DNA of 64,000 nucleotides. Source: an uncultured Lachnospiraceae bacterium. GTDB taxonomy: Bacteria; Bacillota; Clostridia; Lachnospirales; Lachnospiraceae. The stretch spans positions 1 to 64,000 of the forward strand of contig CAMXIK010000007.1 of assembly GCA_947243855.1 (NCBI GenBank), read 5' to 3'. Positions 29,437-40,015 of the stretch are shown here, piece by piece. Numbering within the stretch: position 1 is the stretch's first letter; each line of letters begins with the position of its first letter. The notes beneath the pieces are model-generated. The model was not told the origin of the DNA. It ran no database searches and worked only from the letters and a program-made list of their open reading frames with translations. Both the position numbers and the translations under genes were made by a program.

Positions 29437-31251
29437 TCACTCCAGAAGCATTCCAGAAATATTCACCGACTCAATTTCAAAATACGCTTCCCCGTCCTTG
29501 ATCCCCTCCTTATACCGTACTTCAAAATGATTCAAATATAACACCCTGCCATCCGCAAGCAAAATCTCTTGATAAGGCTTCATGGCAGCGCTGATTTCCT
29601 CATTTTCCGCATCGGGATGCTCCTTTTCATAAGCCATACACCGATCGGCAAAATCGCTCAGATCCGCTATGACCGTCTCCTCTGCACCGCCCTCTCTTTT
29701 ATAAAAACGAAAAGCGGAAAAATCCACAGGAAGCCTCTCCTCCTCTTTTGCCCTGCTATATCCTTCATCCTGATTCAGCATATCGAAACGGCTGTACCCG
29801 GCCACATCCAGACCGCCCACCATCTGGCAGCAGTGAATCCTATGGCTCTCCAACTGCGTATAGGTCTCCATATTCATGCCCGTCGCCGACAGCTTTTCTG
29901 CAAAACTCTCCTCATAGATATCGTACTGCTCCACCAAATCCGCCATTTCCGGTTTATATAACAAATATTTGTAAGCTCCCTTTAACCTCTGCGCTTCTAT
30001 CTCAGTGATACTCCCCTCTGTCAGCAGCTTATTATAATACATCTCCAAAAAGGTTCTCTGCCATCTGTCGGACAGGCTGTTACTGTTGATACCCGGCACA
30101 AGAAAAGCAATCGCCACGCACACTCCCAGAACCAAAAGCACGCGCTCCATATTTTCCTTCCAAAAATACCAGATTGCCAAAACCGCAATCTCAACCGCCA
30201 CCATACCCATCCCCAGATACCGGCTGGGCGTCATGCCGTGCTCATAAATCCGCACGCCCATGGCATAGATCTGTACAGGAATCAGCGGCAGCAGACCGTA
30301 AGGCAGCTTTTGCACAATGCGCATATACCTGGAATCGTCCCAGTAATAATGATCCATCACCCATACCGGCATGCCAAAGCAAAACAACCCCGTCACAATG
30401 CCAAATAATTCATTGGACGGTATCTCCCACAATAAAAGAATTTTAATCAGATAGGCATACACAATCATCATCGCAAAGATTGTCAGACTGGTAATCACAT
30501 CACGCAGCAGATATTTTCCCGGCGACTCGTCTATCTCACTGTCCATATTGTGAAGCGCCGTGATACAGCACGGCACATAATACAATCCCGTCACCATGAT
30601 CGTCCCCGTAGTGGCAAAGCTCCCTATCCCGCTGTCCACAAACAAGATGTCCACCACGGAAAGGGCTAATGCCACGCCGATGGACAATACGATATAAACC
30701 GCTGTTATCACACAAAAATTCGCCAGAACATGCAGCAAATATTCTGCAAATTCAACGCCGCTTTTCCTGTGGCAAAAGTAGACCGTACCCAAAAGTAAAA
30801 GCAGCACATAGCCCCATGCAAACTGTTCGGCCCATCTGCTGACCGTACTGCCGGGCATAGGGAAATTCCGCACCGTTTCTTCAATCGATTTGGCATAGAT
30901 ACAAAAACTAGTAAGCGGCGCAATCACAGCGGCTGAAAGAAAGCACACAAGTCTGGCAGTTTTCGCCCGTCTCTCTTTCTGCGCATAGGGCAGAATGCTT
31001 TCCGTGAACATGGCCCCACAGATAAAAAGCAGCAATCCGACCGCGATCTCCCCTGAATAATCAAAACATTTTGAGATCAGCAGCTCTTTTCTCACCTCAT
31101 AATCGAAGAGATAGAGAAATTCATCGACCGCCCCATAAATTGTAAGAAGCGCCACCGCGATGACCGTCACTCTGTAGTCTGCATAAGCCCGCAGAAGCCT
31201 TTTCCATATCTCAATCAGTTTTTCCTTGAGTAATTTCATCTTGTTCCTCAC
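29437..31251 (-). CDS. DUF4153/DUF4173-like multi-TM membrane protein
   Basis: Many hydrophobic segments; long intact ORF. Confidence 0.7.
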   Translation of the reverse strand: MRNKMKLLKEKLIEIWKRLLRAYADYRVTVIAVALLTIYGAVDEFLYLFDYEVRKELLISKCFDYSGEIAVGLLLFICGAMFTESILPYAQKERRAKTARLVCFLSAAVIAPLTSFCIYAKSIEETVRNFPMPGSTVSRWAEQFAWGYVLLLLLGTVYFCHRKSGVEFAEYLLHVLANFCVITAVYIVLSIGVALALSVVDILFVDSGIGSFATTGTIMVTGLYYVPCCITALHNMDSEIDESPGKYLLRDVITSLTIFAMMIVYAYLIKILLLWEIPSNELFGIVTGLFCFGMPVWVMDHYYWDDSRYMRIVQKLPYGLLPLIPVQIYAMGVRIYEHGMTPSRYLGMGMVAVEIAVLAIWYFWKENMERVLLVLGVCVAIAFLVPGINSNSLSDRWQRTFLEMYYNKLLTEGSITEIEAQRLKGAYKYLLYKPEMADLVEQYDIYEESFAEKLSATGMNMETYTQLESHRIHCCQMVGGLDVAGYSRFDMLNQDEGYSRAKEEERLPVDFSAFRFYKREGGAEETVIADLSDFADRCMAYEKEHPDAENEEISAAMKPYQEILLADGRVLYLNHFEVRYKEGIKDGEAYFEIESVNISGMLLE

Positions 31252-31374
31252 TTATTTTCGCATTTCTCTACTTCTTTTTTCTGATTCACAGTTCCATTTT
31301 ACCAAAATTATGGTAAAATAGTACCATTAAAATAAAAATGTTTTTTCATCTTTTTACTTTTCCGAAAGGAGTCC

Positions 31375-33024
31375 TTGCATATGGCGAAAAATATTTTAGA
31401 AAACGAATTGTTTGAGTCCTTTGCAAACGCTTCCGACAATATTTATATTTATGTGTGTGATATGCAAAAAGACCTGTCCAGATGGTCTAAAAACATTGTA
31501 GACTATTTTAATCTGGAAGGAGAATACATAGAAGGCGCCGGACCTAAATGGATGGCGCATATCCATCCCGACGACCGGGCTGCGTATCTCCAAGATATTG
31601 AAGCAGTCTTTTCCGGCGCATCCAGCCGTCATAGCTGCCAGTACCGTGCGAAAAACAAATACGGCGATTATGTATGGTTAGAGTGTAAGGGCAGCGTTAT
31701 TTCCGATGAAAATGGAAAACCTCTGTTTTTTGCAGGCCTTATGACACGGCTGGACAACCAGAATAAGTATGACCCGCTCACCCATCTGCTGACAAGCTAT
31801 GAAATGCAGAAATATGATTTTTCCGCCGGGAGCGGCGCCATTCTCCTTCTCGGTATCAACGGATTTCGAAAGATCAACAACACGAACGGGTTCCTTTACG
31901 GCAACAAAGTATTGGTAGCCTTATCCGAATGCCTTGAAAAACTGACTGACAAGGACGACCGGATTTACCGTCTTCAGGGAGACGAGTTTATGATTCTCTC
32001 GCCTAACGGTTCCAAGGCCCAATTAAGCCGCCTCTTTGTAAAAATCAACGACTATTGTATGAATATCCGGGGATTGAAAAGCTTTTCCGTCTCTGCGGGT
32101 CTGGTTTCCTATCCCGAAGACGGAACAGATTTTAATACCCTAATGAGCAATCTGGAACACTCGCTTGAGTATGCCAAAGAACAGAAACAAGGATGGATTG
32201 CCGAATTTTCTGAAAAGATTTCTCAGCGTCACCTCCGCACTGGATTACTCCACGAAGCGTTGACCAAAAGCATCCATCATAATTTTGAGGGCTTCGAACT
32301 GTATTTCCAGCCTATTCTTGATGCAAAAACAAAAAAGATTGTTGAATGTGAATCTTTACTGCGTTGGAAAACTTCTGAAATACAGGACGCCGCTCCCTAT
32401 GAATTTATCAAAATTTTAGAAGACAGCGGAGAAATCCGGGAAGTCGGTACATGGGTCATGGAGGAGGCTCTGCGGCATGCCGCGATGTGGCAGAAAAAAT
32501 ATCAAAATATCAGCGTAAGTTTTAACGTCTCCTATATTCAGCTTTTAGACGGGGAGTTTATTGACAGACTGATTGCGAGAGCGCAGGAATTGCAGGTAGA
32601 CCCACGGCTTGTCATGGTAGAACTCACGGAGAGCTGTAACGCCGACGATACCAAAATGCTCTCCCGCCAATTTCACAAACTTCAAAAACTTGGATTTAAA
32701 ATTGCCATGGACGATTTCGGAACCGAATACGCTTCCTTCGGACTGCTTCACGACGTCGCCATGGACGTCCTGAAAATAGACCAGAAGTTTGTGCGCGGCC
32801 TGATCCGCGAAGGAAATATGACGGACATGGCCATTATCGAAAACGTGGTAAATATGTGCCGGCAGCTTTCGATCCAGACCGTAGCCGAAGGCATCGAAAC
32901 AGAAGAGATTCAGGATATCATCCGCAGCATTGGCGTTTCCTTCCTACAAGGGTATCTCTATTCCAAGCCTGTTCCAGCCAGTGAATTTGAGCGGATGGTT
33001 GAGGCGGAGCGGAACTATATTTAA
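31375..33024 (+). CDS. PAS-GGDEF-EAL protein with degenerate GGDEF (LQGDEF) and EAL (ESL) motifs
   Basis: YRLQGDEFMIL, IVECESLLRWK, MDDFGTEYASF, LKIDQKFVRG, VAEGIET. Confidence 0.9.
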   Translation: MHMAKNILENELFESFANASDNIYIYVCDMQKDLSRWSKNIVDYFNLEGEYIEGAGPKWMAHIHPDDRAAYLQDIEAVFSGASSRHSCQYRAKNKYGDYVWLECKGSVISDENGKPLFFAGLMTRLDNQNKYDPLTHLLTSYEMQKYDFSAGSGAILLLGINGFRKINNTNGFLYGNKVLVALSECLEKLTDKDDRIYRLQGDEFMILSPNGSKAQLSRLFVKINDYCMNIRGLKSFSVSAGLVSYPEDGTDFNTLMSNLEHSLEYAKEQKQGWIAEFSEKISQRHLRTGLLHEALTKSIHHNFEGFELYFQPILDAKTKKIVECESLLRWKTSEIQDAAPYEFIKILEDSGEIREVGTWVMEEALRHAAMWQKKYQNISVSFNVSYIQLLDGEFIDRLIARAQELQVDPRLVMVELTESCNADDTKMLSRQFHKLQKLGFKIAMDDFGTEYASFGLLHDVAMDVLKIDQKFVRGLIREGNMTDMAIIENVVNMCRQLSIQTVAEGIETEEIQDIIRSIGVSFLQGYLYSKPVPASEFERMVEAERNYI

Positions 33025-33048
33025 TTTTCCTCTAAAATAATTTATGTT

Positions 33049-33080
33049 GGAAAAAGGATGGCTAATGCCATCCTTTTTCC
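33049..33080. terminator. Bidirectional terminator between convergent genes
   Basis: GGAAAAAGGATGGC-taat-GCCATCCTTTTTCC. Confidence 0.85.
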
Positions 33081-33111
33081 CTTTCTATTCTTACCAAATA
33101 TTTTTTTAATA

Positions 33112-34122
33112 TTAGAACTTCCCAGCCTTCGCAGCTTCCTCAATCGAAACCGCAACAGCCACAGTAGCGCCTACCATCGGGTTGTTACCCATACCGATCA
33201 GACCCATCATCTCTACGTGTGCCGGAACGGAAGAAGAACCCGCGAACTGTGCGTCGGAGTGCATACGGCCAAGCGTATCCGTAAAGCCGTAGGATGCAGG
33301 ACCTGCAGCCATGTTATCGGGATGAAGGGTACGTCCTGTGCCGCCGCCGGAAGCAACGGAGAAATACTTCTTACCCGCCTCTGTTCTCTCTTTCTTATAT
33401 GTACCTGCTACCGGATGCTGGAATCTAGTAGGATTGGTGGAGTTACCAGTGATGGATACGTCCACATTCTCCTTCCACATGATTGCCACGCCTTCGGGTA
33501 CGGAGTTTGCGCCGTAGCAGTTTACCTTGGAACGAAGTCCCTCGGAATAAGGGGTTCTGCTCACTTCCTTTACCTCGTTGGTATAAGGATCGTACTCAGT
33601 CTCCACAAAAGTGAAACCGTTAATTCTGGAAATGATCTTAGCCGCATCTTTTCCAAGACCGTTCAGGATAACGCGCAGAGGTTTCTGACGAACCTTGTTA
33701 GCCTTCTCAGCAATACCAATTGCGCCCTCTGCCGCCGCAAAGGACTCATGGCCTGCCAAAAATGCGAAGCAGTCGGTCTCCTCCTCAAGGAGCATCTTAC
33801 CTAAGTTACCATGGCCCAGACCAACCTTACGGGTGTCCGCCACGGAACCGGGAATACAGAATGCCTGTAAGCCCTCGCCGATCGCTGCCGCTGCGTCAGC
33901 CGCTTTCTTGCAGCCCTTCTTGATCGCGATTGCCGCGCCTACGGTATATGCCCAGCATGCGTTCTCAAAACAGATAGGCTGGATCTTCTTCACCTGCTCA
34001 TATACATCCAAGCCGGCGTCTTTTGTAATTTTCTCGGCTTCTTCGATAGAAGAAATGCCATAGCTGCTCAATACGGAATTGATTTTATCAATTCTTCTTT
34101 CATATGATTCAAATAAAGCCAT
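33112..34122 (-). CDS. GGGtGRT family protein (uncharacterised)
   Basis: Signature SVASGGGTGRTLHPDNMAAGPASYGFTDTLGRMHSDAQFAGSSSVPAHVEMMG. Confidence 0.9.
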   Translation of the reverse strand: MALFESYERRIDKINSVLSSYGISSIEEAEKITKDAGLDVYEQVKKIQPICFENACWAYTVGAAIAIKKGCKKAADAAAAIGEGLQAFCIPGSVADTRKVGLGHGNLGKMLLEEETDCFAFLAGHESFAAAEGAIGIAEKANKVRQKPLRVILNGLGKDAAKIISRINGFTFVETEYDPYTNEVKEVSRTPYSEGLRSKVNCYGANSVPEGVAIMWKENVDVSITGNSTNPTRFQHPVAGTYKKERTEAGKKYFSVASGGGTGRTLHPDNMAAGPASYGFTDTLGRMHSDAQFAGSSSVPAHVEMMGLIGMGNNPMVGATVAVAVSIEEAAKAGKF

Positions 34123-34152
34123 CTTATCTTCTCCTCCTGTTTATATTTTGTA

Positions 34153-34845
34153 TCACTCGCATCTAGGATCAATGATCTTTACAGCGTCGTCCACACGACC
34201 GTACTGGCCGCAAGCCTTCTCATACGCTGTGTTGGGGTCGTCGCCCTTCTTGATGAAGTCGGTCATCTTGCCAAGACTTACGAACTTGTAGCCGATAATT
34301 TCATCGTTAGCATCCAAAGCGATACCGGTCACATAGCCCTCAGCCATCTCCAGATAACGGGGACCTTTCTTGAGCGTGCCGTACATCGTGCCCACCTGAC
34401 TTCTCAGTCCCTTACCAAGATCCTCAAGACCTGCGCCTACCGGAAGTCCATCCTCGGAGAATGCAGACTGTGTACGTCCGTATACAATCTGTAAGAACAG
34501 CTCTCTCATAGCAGTGTTGATCGCATCACACACCAGATCCGTGTTGAGCGCTTCCATAACCGTAAGACCCGGAAGGATCTCGGAAGCCATAGCTGCGGAG
34601 TGCGTCATACCGGAACATCCGATGGTCTCCACAAGAGCCTCCTGAATGATTCCCTCCTTCACATTCAGGGTCAGCTTACATGCGCCCTGCTGAGGAGCAC
34701 ACCAGCCTACGCCGTGTGTCAGGCCGGAAATATCCTTTACTTCCTTCGCCTGCACCCACTTTGCTTCCTCAGGGATAGGAGCACAGCCATGATGAACGCC
34801 CTGTGCCACTGTACACATTTCTTCAACTTCTTTTGAATAGATCAT
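34153..34845 (-). CDS. Iron-sulfur cluster scaffold-like (NifU/IscU-like) protein
   Basis: VGWCAPQQGACKLTLNVKEGIIQEALVETIGCSGMTHSAAMASEILPG; adjacent to the GGGtGRT gene. Confidence 0.8.
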   Translation of the reverse strand: MIYSKEVEEMCTVAQGVHHGCAPIPEEAKWVQAKEVKDISGLTHGVGWCAPQQGACKLTLNVKEGIIQEALVETIGCSGMTHSAAMASEILPGLTVMEALNTDLVCDAINTAMRELFLQIVYGRTQSAFSEDGLPVGAGLEDLGKGLRSQVGTMYGTLKKGPRYLEMAEGYVTGIALDANDEIIGYKFVSLGKMTDFIKKGDDPNTAYEKACGQYGRVDDAVKIIDPRCE

Positions 34846-34983
34846 GTGATAACTCCTTTCGATTATGTATTAATTATTTGATAACAGGCTCAAAACGCCT
34901 GTCATAACCGCCAGTCTCATTGTCTCATATCAGAGCAAAAAAATCCAGATGTTTTTCTCCTGTTTTCAATTTCCGTAACAGTT

Positions 34984-35005
34984 CAGCCGCGCCCATTCGC
35001 AAAAC
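34984..35005 (-). repeat. Short dispersed repeat, copy 2 (cagccgcgcccattcgcaaaac)
   Basis: Just downstream of the PAS-GGDEF stop; sits in the loop of an AGTTCAGCC...GGCTGAACT hairpin. Confidence 0.7.
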
Positions 35006-35029
35006 CGCAGCTTCATTCTGGCTGAACTT

Positions 35030-37228
35030 TTACCCCATGAAATACTCCGATATATCAAAGCTGTTCAAAAGGGCAAGCCCGTTCTCCTCCCTGCATTCCA
35101 GCCAGCTTGCGCTGCACCTCGTCCAGCTTCTGAGCGAGTAATTAAAGATCTCTTCCGTGCAGCGGCAATGGGAATCGTTTTTATCGAGATTCCGCAGAAT
35201 ACAATTTTCACAGGGCGTATCCCTGTTCTGCAGCGCCTTATAGCAGACGTCGCCGATTTTTACATGAGGCGAATCCACCACCACTTTTTTATTGATAAAA
35301 GTAATCTCGTAATTATCTGGATTCACCACATAGACAAAGCTGTCCATATTGTCGAAAACTGCAATCTGCGCCACAAAATTCTGCATTCTGTCCATCAAGC
35401 CGATCTGCAGAATATTGGCCTCCATCAGCCGGAACAAAGAACGGATTTCCGCCATCTGGCTCTTTGACAGCTCCATCTGCACGTCCTCATGGTTTTCAAA
35501 GACAATCGCCCCTTGAAACTCTCCTTTGGAAGTAAGCGGATAATAGAGCATACTCTTAATGCCTTCCGCCTGAAAATAGTCGTGCATCTCCTCCGCCGTC
35601 AGATCATAATCATGAATCATCGTCAAGCTGGGGAAGGAGGCGTAAAGGATCTCGTTTACCACGCGCTTCAAGTCGTAATGTTCATCCGCTTCCTTGCCCG
35701 TTGCATACTGTTTTACCGTAAATTGGATATTGCGTGAGATAGGAAGGGAATCGTTTCCGCAGATATACCCTCTGTGGAACTGATATTTTGCCGTCATCAG
35801 CTCTATCGAAGAACGAAGCGCGGATTCCAGCACCTTATCCTCAAAGAGAATCTGCATGACCTGATCCTCTATGTTTCTGTCATAGTCTAACGTCTTCGTC
35901 ATATCATAACCGACTTTTCTGTTGGCATGATACACCGTCGTGCTGGCCGCATGGTAAACACGGTAACCATCCTTACCGTTAGCCTTAACCGTATAGACGG
36001 CCCTGTCCGCTTTCTCAAAAAGCTCTTCGTAAGTCTTTCCGTGGTACGGATAAACGGCAACGCCTACACTGCAGGTCACATGAATCGGCTGTCCCTCAAA
36101 TTCAAGCTCATAGTTTACCTTCTTTACAATATTCCCAGCCATTTCGTCCGCATCCGAAATGGAATCCAGATTTCTCATATATACCAGAAACTCGTCGCCG
36201 CCGATACGTCCAATGACATCCCCGCCTTTAAACATTTCCTTCAATGCCTCGGCCGTCTTCTCCAAAAGCTGGTCGCCATTGGCATGCCCAAGAAGATCAT
36301 TGGCTTCCTTAAAGTTATCCAGATCGATAATCATCAACGCGCTCAATACATTTTCATTCGTATCTTCTAATGCGCTGTGTATCAACTGCTCCGTAGCGCC
36401 CTGATTGTAAATGCCCGTCAACGCGTCCTTCTCCGCCCGCAGAAGGAGCTCCATTTCCTTCAGCTTCTTCTCGTTGATATTAATCATACGGCCCACAATA
36501 CGGGTCACATAGCCTTCCGCACCCAAAAGGGATGTCAGATTGGCCTGATACCACGTATAATCATCGTCAAAGCGCCGAATTCGAAACTCTATCGTATCGT
36601 GTTTGGGAGATTTTAGCAGGCTTTCCAAAACTGCTTTGTAATATGCCACATCCTCCTTATAAATGGTAGAAGCGTCAAACCGCTGCATATATCTGCTGTG
36701 TATCTCGTCCTTAGCCATGCCATATTCGTCATTGGAGCGGATGATCATAACGTCCGTTCTCGCATTGTAATCGATGATCTTCTCGCCTTCCGCCTCAGAC
36801 AAAATGTGCAGACGCTCCGCCTGTCTTTGCAGCTCCTCCTCCACACTCTTTCTCTCGGTCACATCCTCAATAATCGCGACAATGGTGTATTTTTTGCCCT
36901 CTCTGGCATAAAGATTCCCCCTGACATGAACCCAGCGCAGTCCGCCGCTTCCCGTCACGGTACGAAATTCTGTATTCACCACACCGTCGTCTTTCAACAC
37001 ATCCCTGATGGCCTGTTTATACGTCGGAATATCTTCCGGTATGATGCTTCGCTCTATTTTCTCCAGATACCGCATCCCCTGTACCTTAGAATAGCCCAGC
37101 ATACGGAAAAAACCGTCGTTAATATAAAGCGGAGTCATTTCCCCCTCTTCATACTCGAAAAAACAGATCCCGGCTATTACATTGTCGATCATCGAGCAAA
37201 AGTTTTCAAAACTTAAATCAATCGCCAT
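35030..37228 (-). CDS. PAS-GGDEF diguanylate cyclase-like protein with extra C-terminal sensor region
   Basis: Canonical GRIGGDEFLVY; PAS-type N-terminus; VAVYPYHGKTYEELFEKADRAVY. Confidence 0.93.
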   Translation of the reverse strand: MAIDLSFENFCSMIDNVIAGICFFEYEEGEMTPLYINDGFFRMLGYSKVQGMRYLEKIERSIIPEDIPTYKQAIRDVLKDDGVVNTEFRTVTGSGGLRWVHVRGNLYAREGKKYTIVAIIEDVTERKSVEEELQRQAERLHILSEAEGEKIIDYNARTDVMIIRSNDEYGMAKDEIHSRYMQRFDASTIYKEDVAYYKAVLESLLKSPKHDTIEFRIRRFDDDYTWYQANLTSLLGAEGYVTRIVGRMININEKKLKEMELLLRAEKDALTGIYNQGATEQLIHSALEDTNENVLSALMIIDLDNFKEANDLLGHANGDQLLEKTAEALKEMFKGGDVIGRIGGDEFLVYMRNLDSISDADEMAGNIVKKVNYELEFEGQPIHVTCSVGVAVYPYHGKTYEELFEKADRAVYTVKANGKDGYRVYHAASTTVYHANRKVGYDMTKTLDYDRNIEDQVMQILFEDKVLESALRSSIELMTAKYQFHRGYICGNDSLPISRNIQFTVKQYATGKEADEHYDLKRVVNEILYASFPSLTMIHDYDLTAEEMHDYFQAEGIKSMLYYPLTSKGEFQGAIVFENHEDVQMELSKSQMAEIRSLFRLMEANILQIGLMDRMQNFVAQIAVFDNMDSFVYVVNPDNYEITFINKKVVVDSPHVKIGDVCYKALQNRDTPCENCILRNLDKNDSHCRCTEEIFNYSLRSWTRCSASWLECREENGLALLNSFDISEYFMG

Positions 37229-37284
37229 ACGCCCATCCTCAAACCTTATTTCTCTGCACGTTTATCATTCTTTTCGTTCTACCG

Positions 37285-37959
37285 CTATTGTTTCCCGGCT
37301 ATCTCGCCCTGTCTCTTATAAATGCTGTCTGCCGGAATCACGCCCCGCACCATGGATGTGGGATAAATATTCGTGTTTTTCCCAATCACCGTGCCGGGAT
37401 TTAAAACGGAATTACATCCCACTTCCACGTGATCTCCCAACATGGCGCCAAATTTTTTCAAACCGGTCTCACATCTTTCCTCACCGGCCTTTACCACCAC
37501 CAGCGTCTTATCGCTCTTCACATTGGAAGTGATCGAACCTGCACCCATATGAGCCTTAAACCCAAGGATACTGTCCCCCACATAATTGTAATGGGGCACC
37601 TGAACCTTATTGAAAAGAACTACATTCTTCAGTTCGGTGGAGTTGCCGACAACCGCTCCCTTGCCAACGATCGCGCTGCCCCTGATAAATGCGCAGTGAC
37701 GGACTTCCGCCTCCTCGTCGATGATGGCAGGCCCGCCGATGTAAGCGCTTGGAAACACCTTCGCGCTTCTGGCAATCCAGATATTGCCTTCCCTTCTCTC
37801 ATACGTGTCCTCTGGAAGCGTTTCCCCCAGCGCCACAATAAAATCCTTGATTTTCGGAAGCGCTTCCCATGGATAGGTGAGCCCTTCAAATAATTCCCGT
37901 GCAATCGTCTCCTCCAACGTGTAGAGGGCGGCAATCGCGGCATCCTGCAATCCGATCAT
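37285..37959 (-). CDS. Left-handed beta-helix sugar-nucleotide (acetyl)transferase-like protein
   Basis: Hexapeptide-repeat pattern IGGPAIIDEEAEVRHCAFIRGSAIVGKGAVVGNSTELKN. Confidence 0.8.
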   Translation of the reverse strand: MIGLQDAAIAALYTLEETIARELFEGLTYPWEALPKIKDFIVALGETLPEDTYERREGNIWIARSAKVFPSAYIGGPAIIDEEAEVRHCAFIRGSAIVGKGAVVGNSTELKNVVLFNKVQVPHYNYVGDSILGFKAHMGAGSITSNVKSDKTLVVVKAGEERCETGLKKFGAMLGDHVEVGCNSVLNPGTVIGKNTNIYPTSMVRGVIPADSIYKRQGEIAGKQ

Positions 37960-37965
37960 CTTCTT

Positions 37966-39999
37966 TTACCCCTTCTCCTTTTTTCCACCCTTATAAAACT
38001 GCGACGCATATTGAAACCTATGGTAGAGCGCGCTCTGATTCGCCATCTGCTTGACCGTGTTCGTTCTTCTGGTGACAAAATCATCCAATTTCCCCATATA
38101 CTCCTCTTCCGTGATCTCCCCGGAAGCCACTAACGTGAGACCTTTCTCCCAGCTCGCGGTAAGTCTCGGATCAAGAAGAGGTTTAATGGAACCCGCAACC
38201 ACCTCGTAAATCATCTCCCCCAAAAGCGTAGGCGTGATAATTTGCGTCTTTTTATTTAAATTCAAATATTTGATATGTACCAGCTTTTTCAAAATCTCCG
38301 CTCTGGTGGCGGAAGTGCCGATACCACTTCCCTTGATCTGCGCCCGCAGTTCCTCATCCTCGATAAACTGTCCGGCATTTTCCATTGTGAGAATCATCGT
38401 CCCGGAGTTATAGCGCTTTGGCGGGGAAGTCTCCCCCTCCTTTTTCTCCAGCGCCTTTTTTTCGAGAAAAGAGCCTTTTTTCAGCGCTCCCAGAGCCTGC
38501 ATGAAGTCCGCGTCCGCCACTGCGCCCTGCTCCTCTTCATTCCTCTCCTCTCCAGTATACTCCTCTGCCCGCTTTCTTGCAAAAGAATTTTGCGCAACTT
38601 CGAGATATCCCTGCTGTATCTGCACCTTAAAGCTTGAAATAAAGGTTTCTCCCCGCAATTTGGCCGTCAGCGTAATCTTCTGGTAGACCGCCGCCGGGTA
38701 AAATATACTCAAAAACCGTCTGGCTATGATCTCATAAACCTTGGCCGACGCAGGATGCAGGCCGTTTAATGCCGAAAGCCCCTGCCCTGTCGGAATAATC
38801 GCATAGTGATCCGTAATCTGTTTATCATTCACATATCTGGTTTTTGCGATTCCCTTATATTGTTCCTCCGAAAGAATTTTTGACGCATAGGACGCTGTCG
38901 GCTGATAGTTCTGCAAGCCCTTGATATTTTTAGTAATCTCCTTGGCAACTGCCGTGGAAAGGACTCTCGCATCCGTTCGGGGATAGGTGGTCAGCTTTTT
39001 CTCATAAAGCTCCTGCGCAATCCTTAGCGTCTCGTCCGGACTGATCTTAAAGAGCTTAGAGCAATCGTTTTGTAATTCCGCCAAATTGTACAGAAGGGGC
39101 GGATTCTTTGTCTCCTTCTTTCTCTCTATCTTCTCGACAACAGGCTGTTCCTCCGGATTTTCCTGCAAAAAAGCCAGAAACTCGTCCGCGTCCGCCTCCT
39201 GTAAAAAACCGTTATCCTTGTAGAGCTTGGGCGACTGAAAATATCTTGACCCTTCCGCCGCCTTCCACTCTAATACGCAGTCGTTTCCCGCTATGCCCGC
39301 CTGTAAAAGAATACGGTAAAACGGAATCTTTACAAATTCCCTGATTTCCCGCTCTCTGTTGACCACCATACCGAGCACGCAGGTCATAACCCGCCCTACG
39401 GACACCACCGCTTTATCTGCGTTTAGGTAGCTTTTAATAGAATAGCTGTATTTCAAAGTCAGCGCCCGGGAAAAATTAATACCCATCAGGTAATCTTCCT
39501 TTGCCCGCAGATAGGCCGCATGGGAAAGGTTATCGTAAGCCGAAAGGTCTTTGGCCTCCCGAATGCCACGTAAAATTTCCTCTTCCGTCTGGGAATCGAT
39601 CCAAACGCGTCTCCTATTTTTCCCTTCCACGCCCGCCTGCTGTTCCACCAGACGGTAGATATATTCGCCCTCACGCCCGGAGTCGGTGCAGACATAGATC
39701 GTCTCCACATCCTCCCTGTTCAAAAGACCGCTCACAATGCCAAACTGCTTCTTTACGCTGTCAATGACCTCGTACTTAAACTCTTCCGGAATGAAGGGGA
39801 TCGTATCAAGAGACCATTTTTTGTATTTCTCGTCATAGGCCTCTGGGTAACTCATGGTCACCAGATGACCCACGCACCACGTCACAACCGCTTCCTCGGA
39901 CTCCATGTAGCCGTCGCGGTTCTTCATATTATATTTTAAAGCCTTTGCGAACTCTTTGGCCACGCTGGGCTTCTCCGCAATAAACAAATTCTTTCCCAT
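37966..39999 (-). CDS. topB: DNA topoisomerase III
   Basis: KNLFIAEKPSVAKEFAKAL, CTDSGREGEYIYR, TYPRTDARVL. Confidence 0.95.
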   Translation of the reverse strand: MGKNLFIAEKPSVAKEFAKALKYNMKNRDGYMESEEAVVTWCVGHLVTMSYPEAYDEKYKKWSLDTIPFIPEEFKYEVIDSVKKQFGIVSGLLNREDVETIYVCTDSGREGEYIYRLVEQQAGVEGKNRRRVWIDSQTEEEILRGIREAKDLSAYDNLSHAAYLRAKEDYLMGINFSRALTLKYSYSIKSYLNADKAVVSVGRVMTCVLGMVVNREREIREFVKIPFYRILLQAGIAGNDCVLEWKAAEGSRYFQSPKLYKDNGFLQEADADEFLAFLQENPEEQPVVEKIERKKETKNPPLLYNLAELQNDCSKLFKISPDETLRIAQELYEKKLTTYPRTDARVLSTAVAKEITKNIKGLQNYQPTASYASKILSEEQYKGIAKTRYVNDKQITDHYAIIPTGQGLSALNGLHPASAKVYEIIARRFLSIFYPAAVYQKITLTAKLRGETFISSFKVQIQQGYLEVAQNSFARKRAEEYTGEERNEEEQGAVADADFMQALGALKKGSFLEKKALEKKEGETSPPKRYNSGTMILTMENAGQFIEDEELRAQIKGSGIGTSATRAEILKKLVHIKYLNLNKKTQIITPTLLGEMIYEVVAGSIKPLLDPRLTASWEKGLTLVASGEITEEEYMGKLDDFVTRRTNTVKQMANQSALYHRFQYASQFYKGGKKEKG

Positions 40000-40015
40000 A
40001 CTTCTTCTCACGCTT

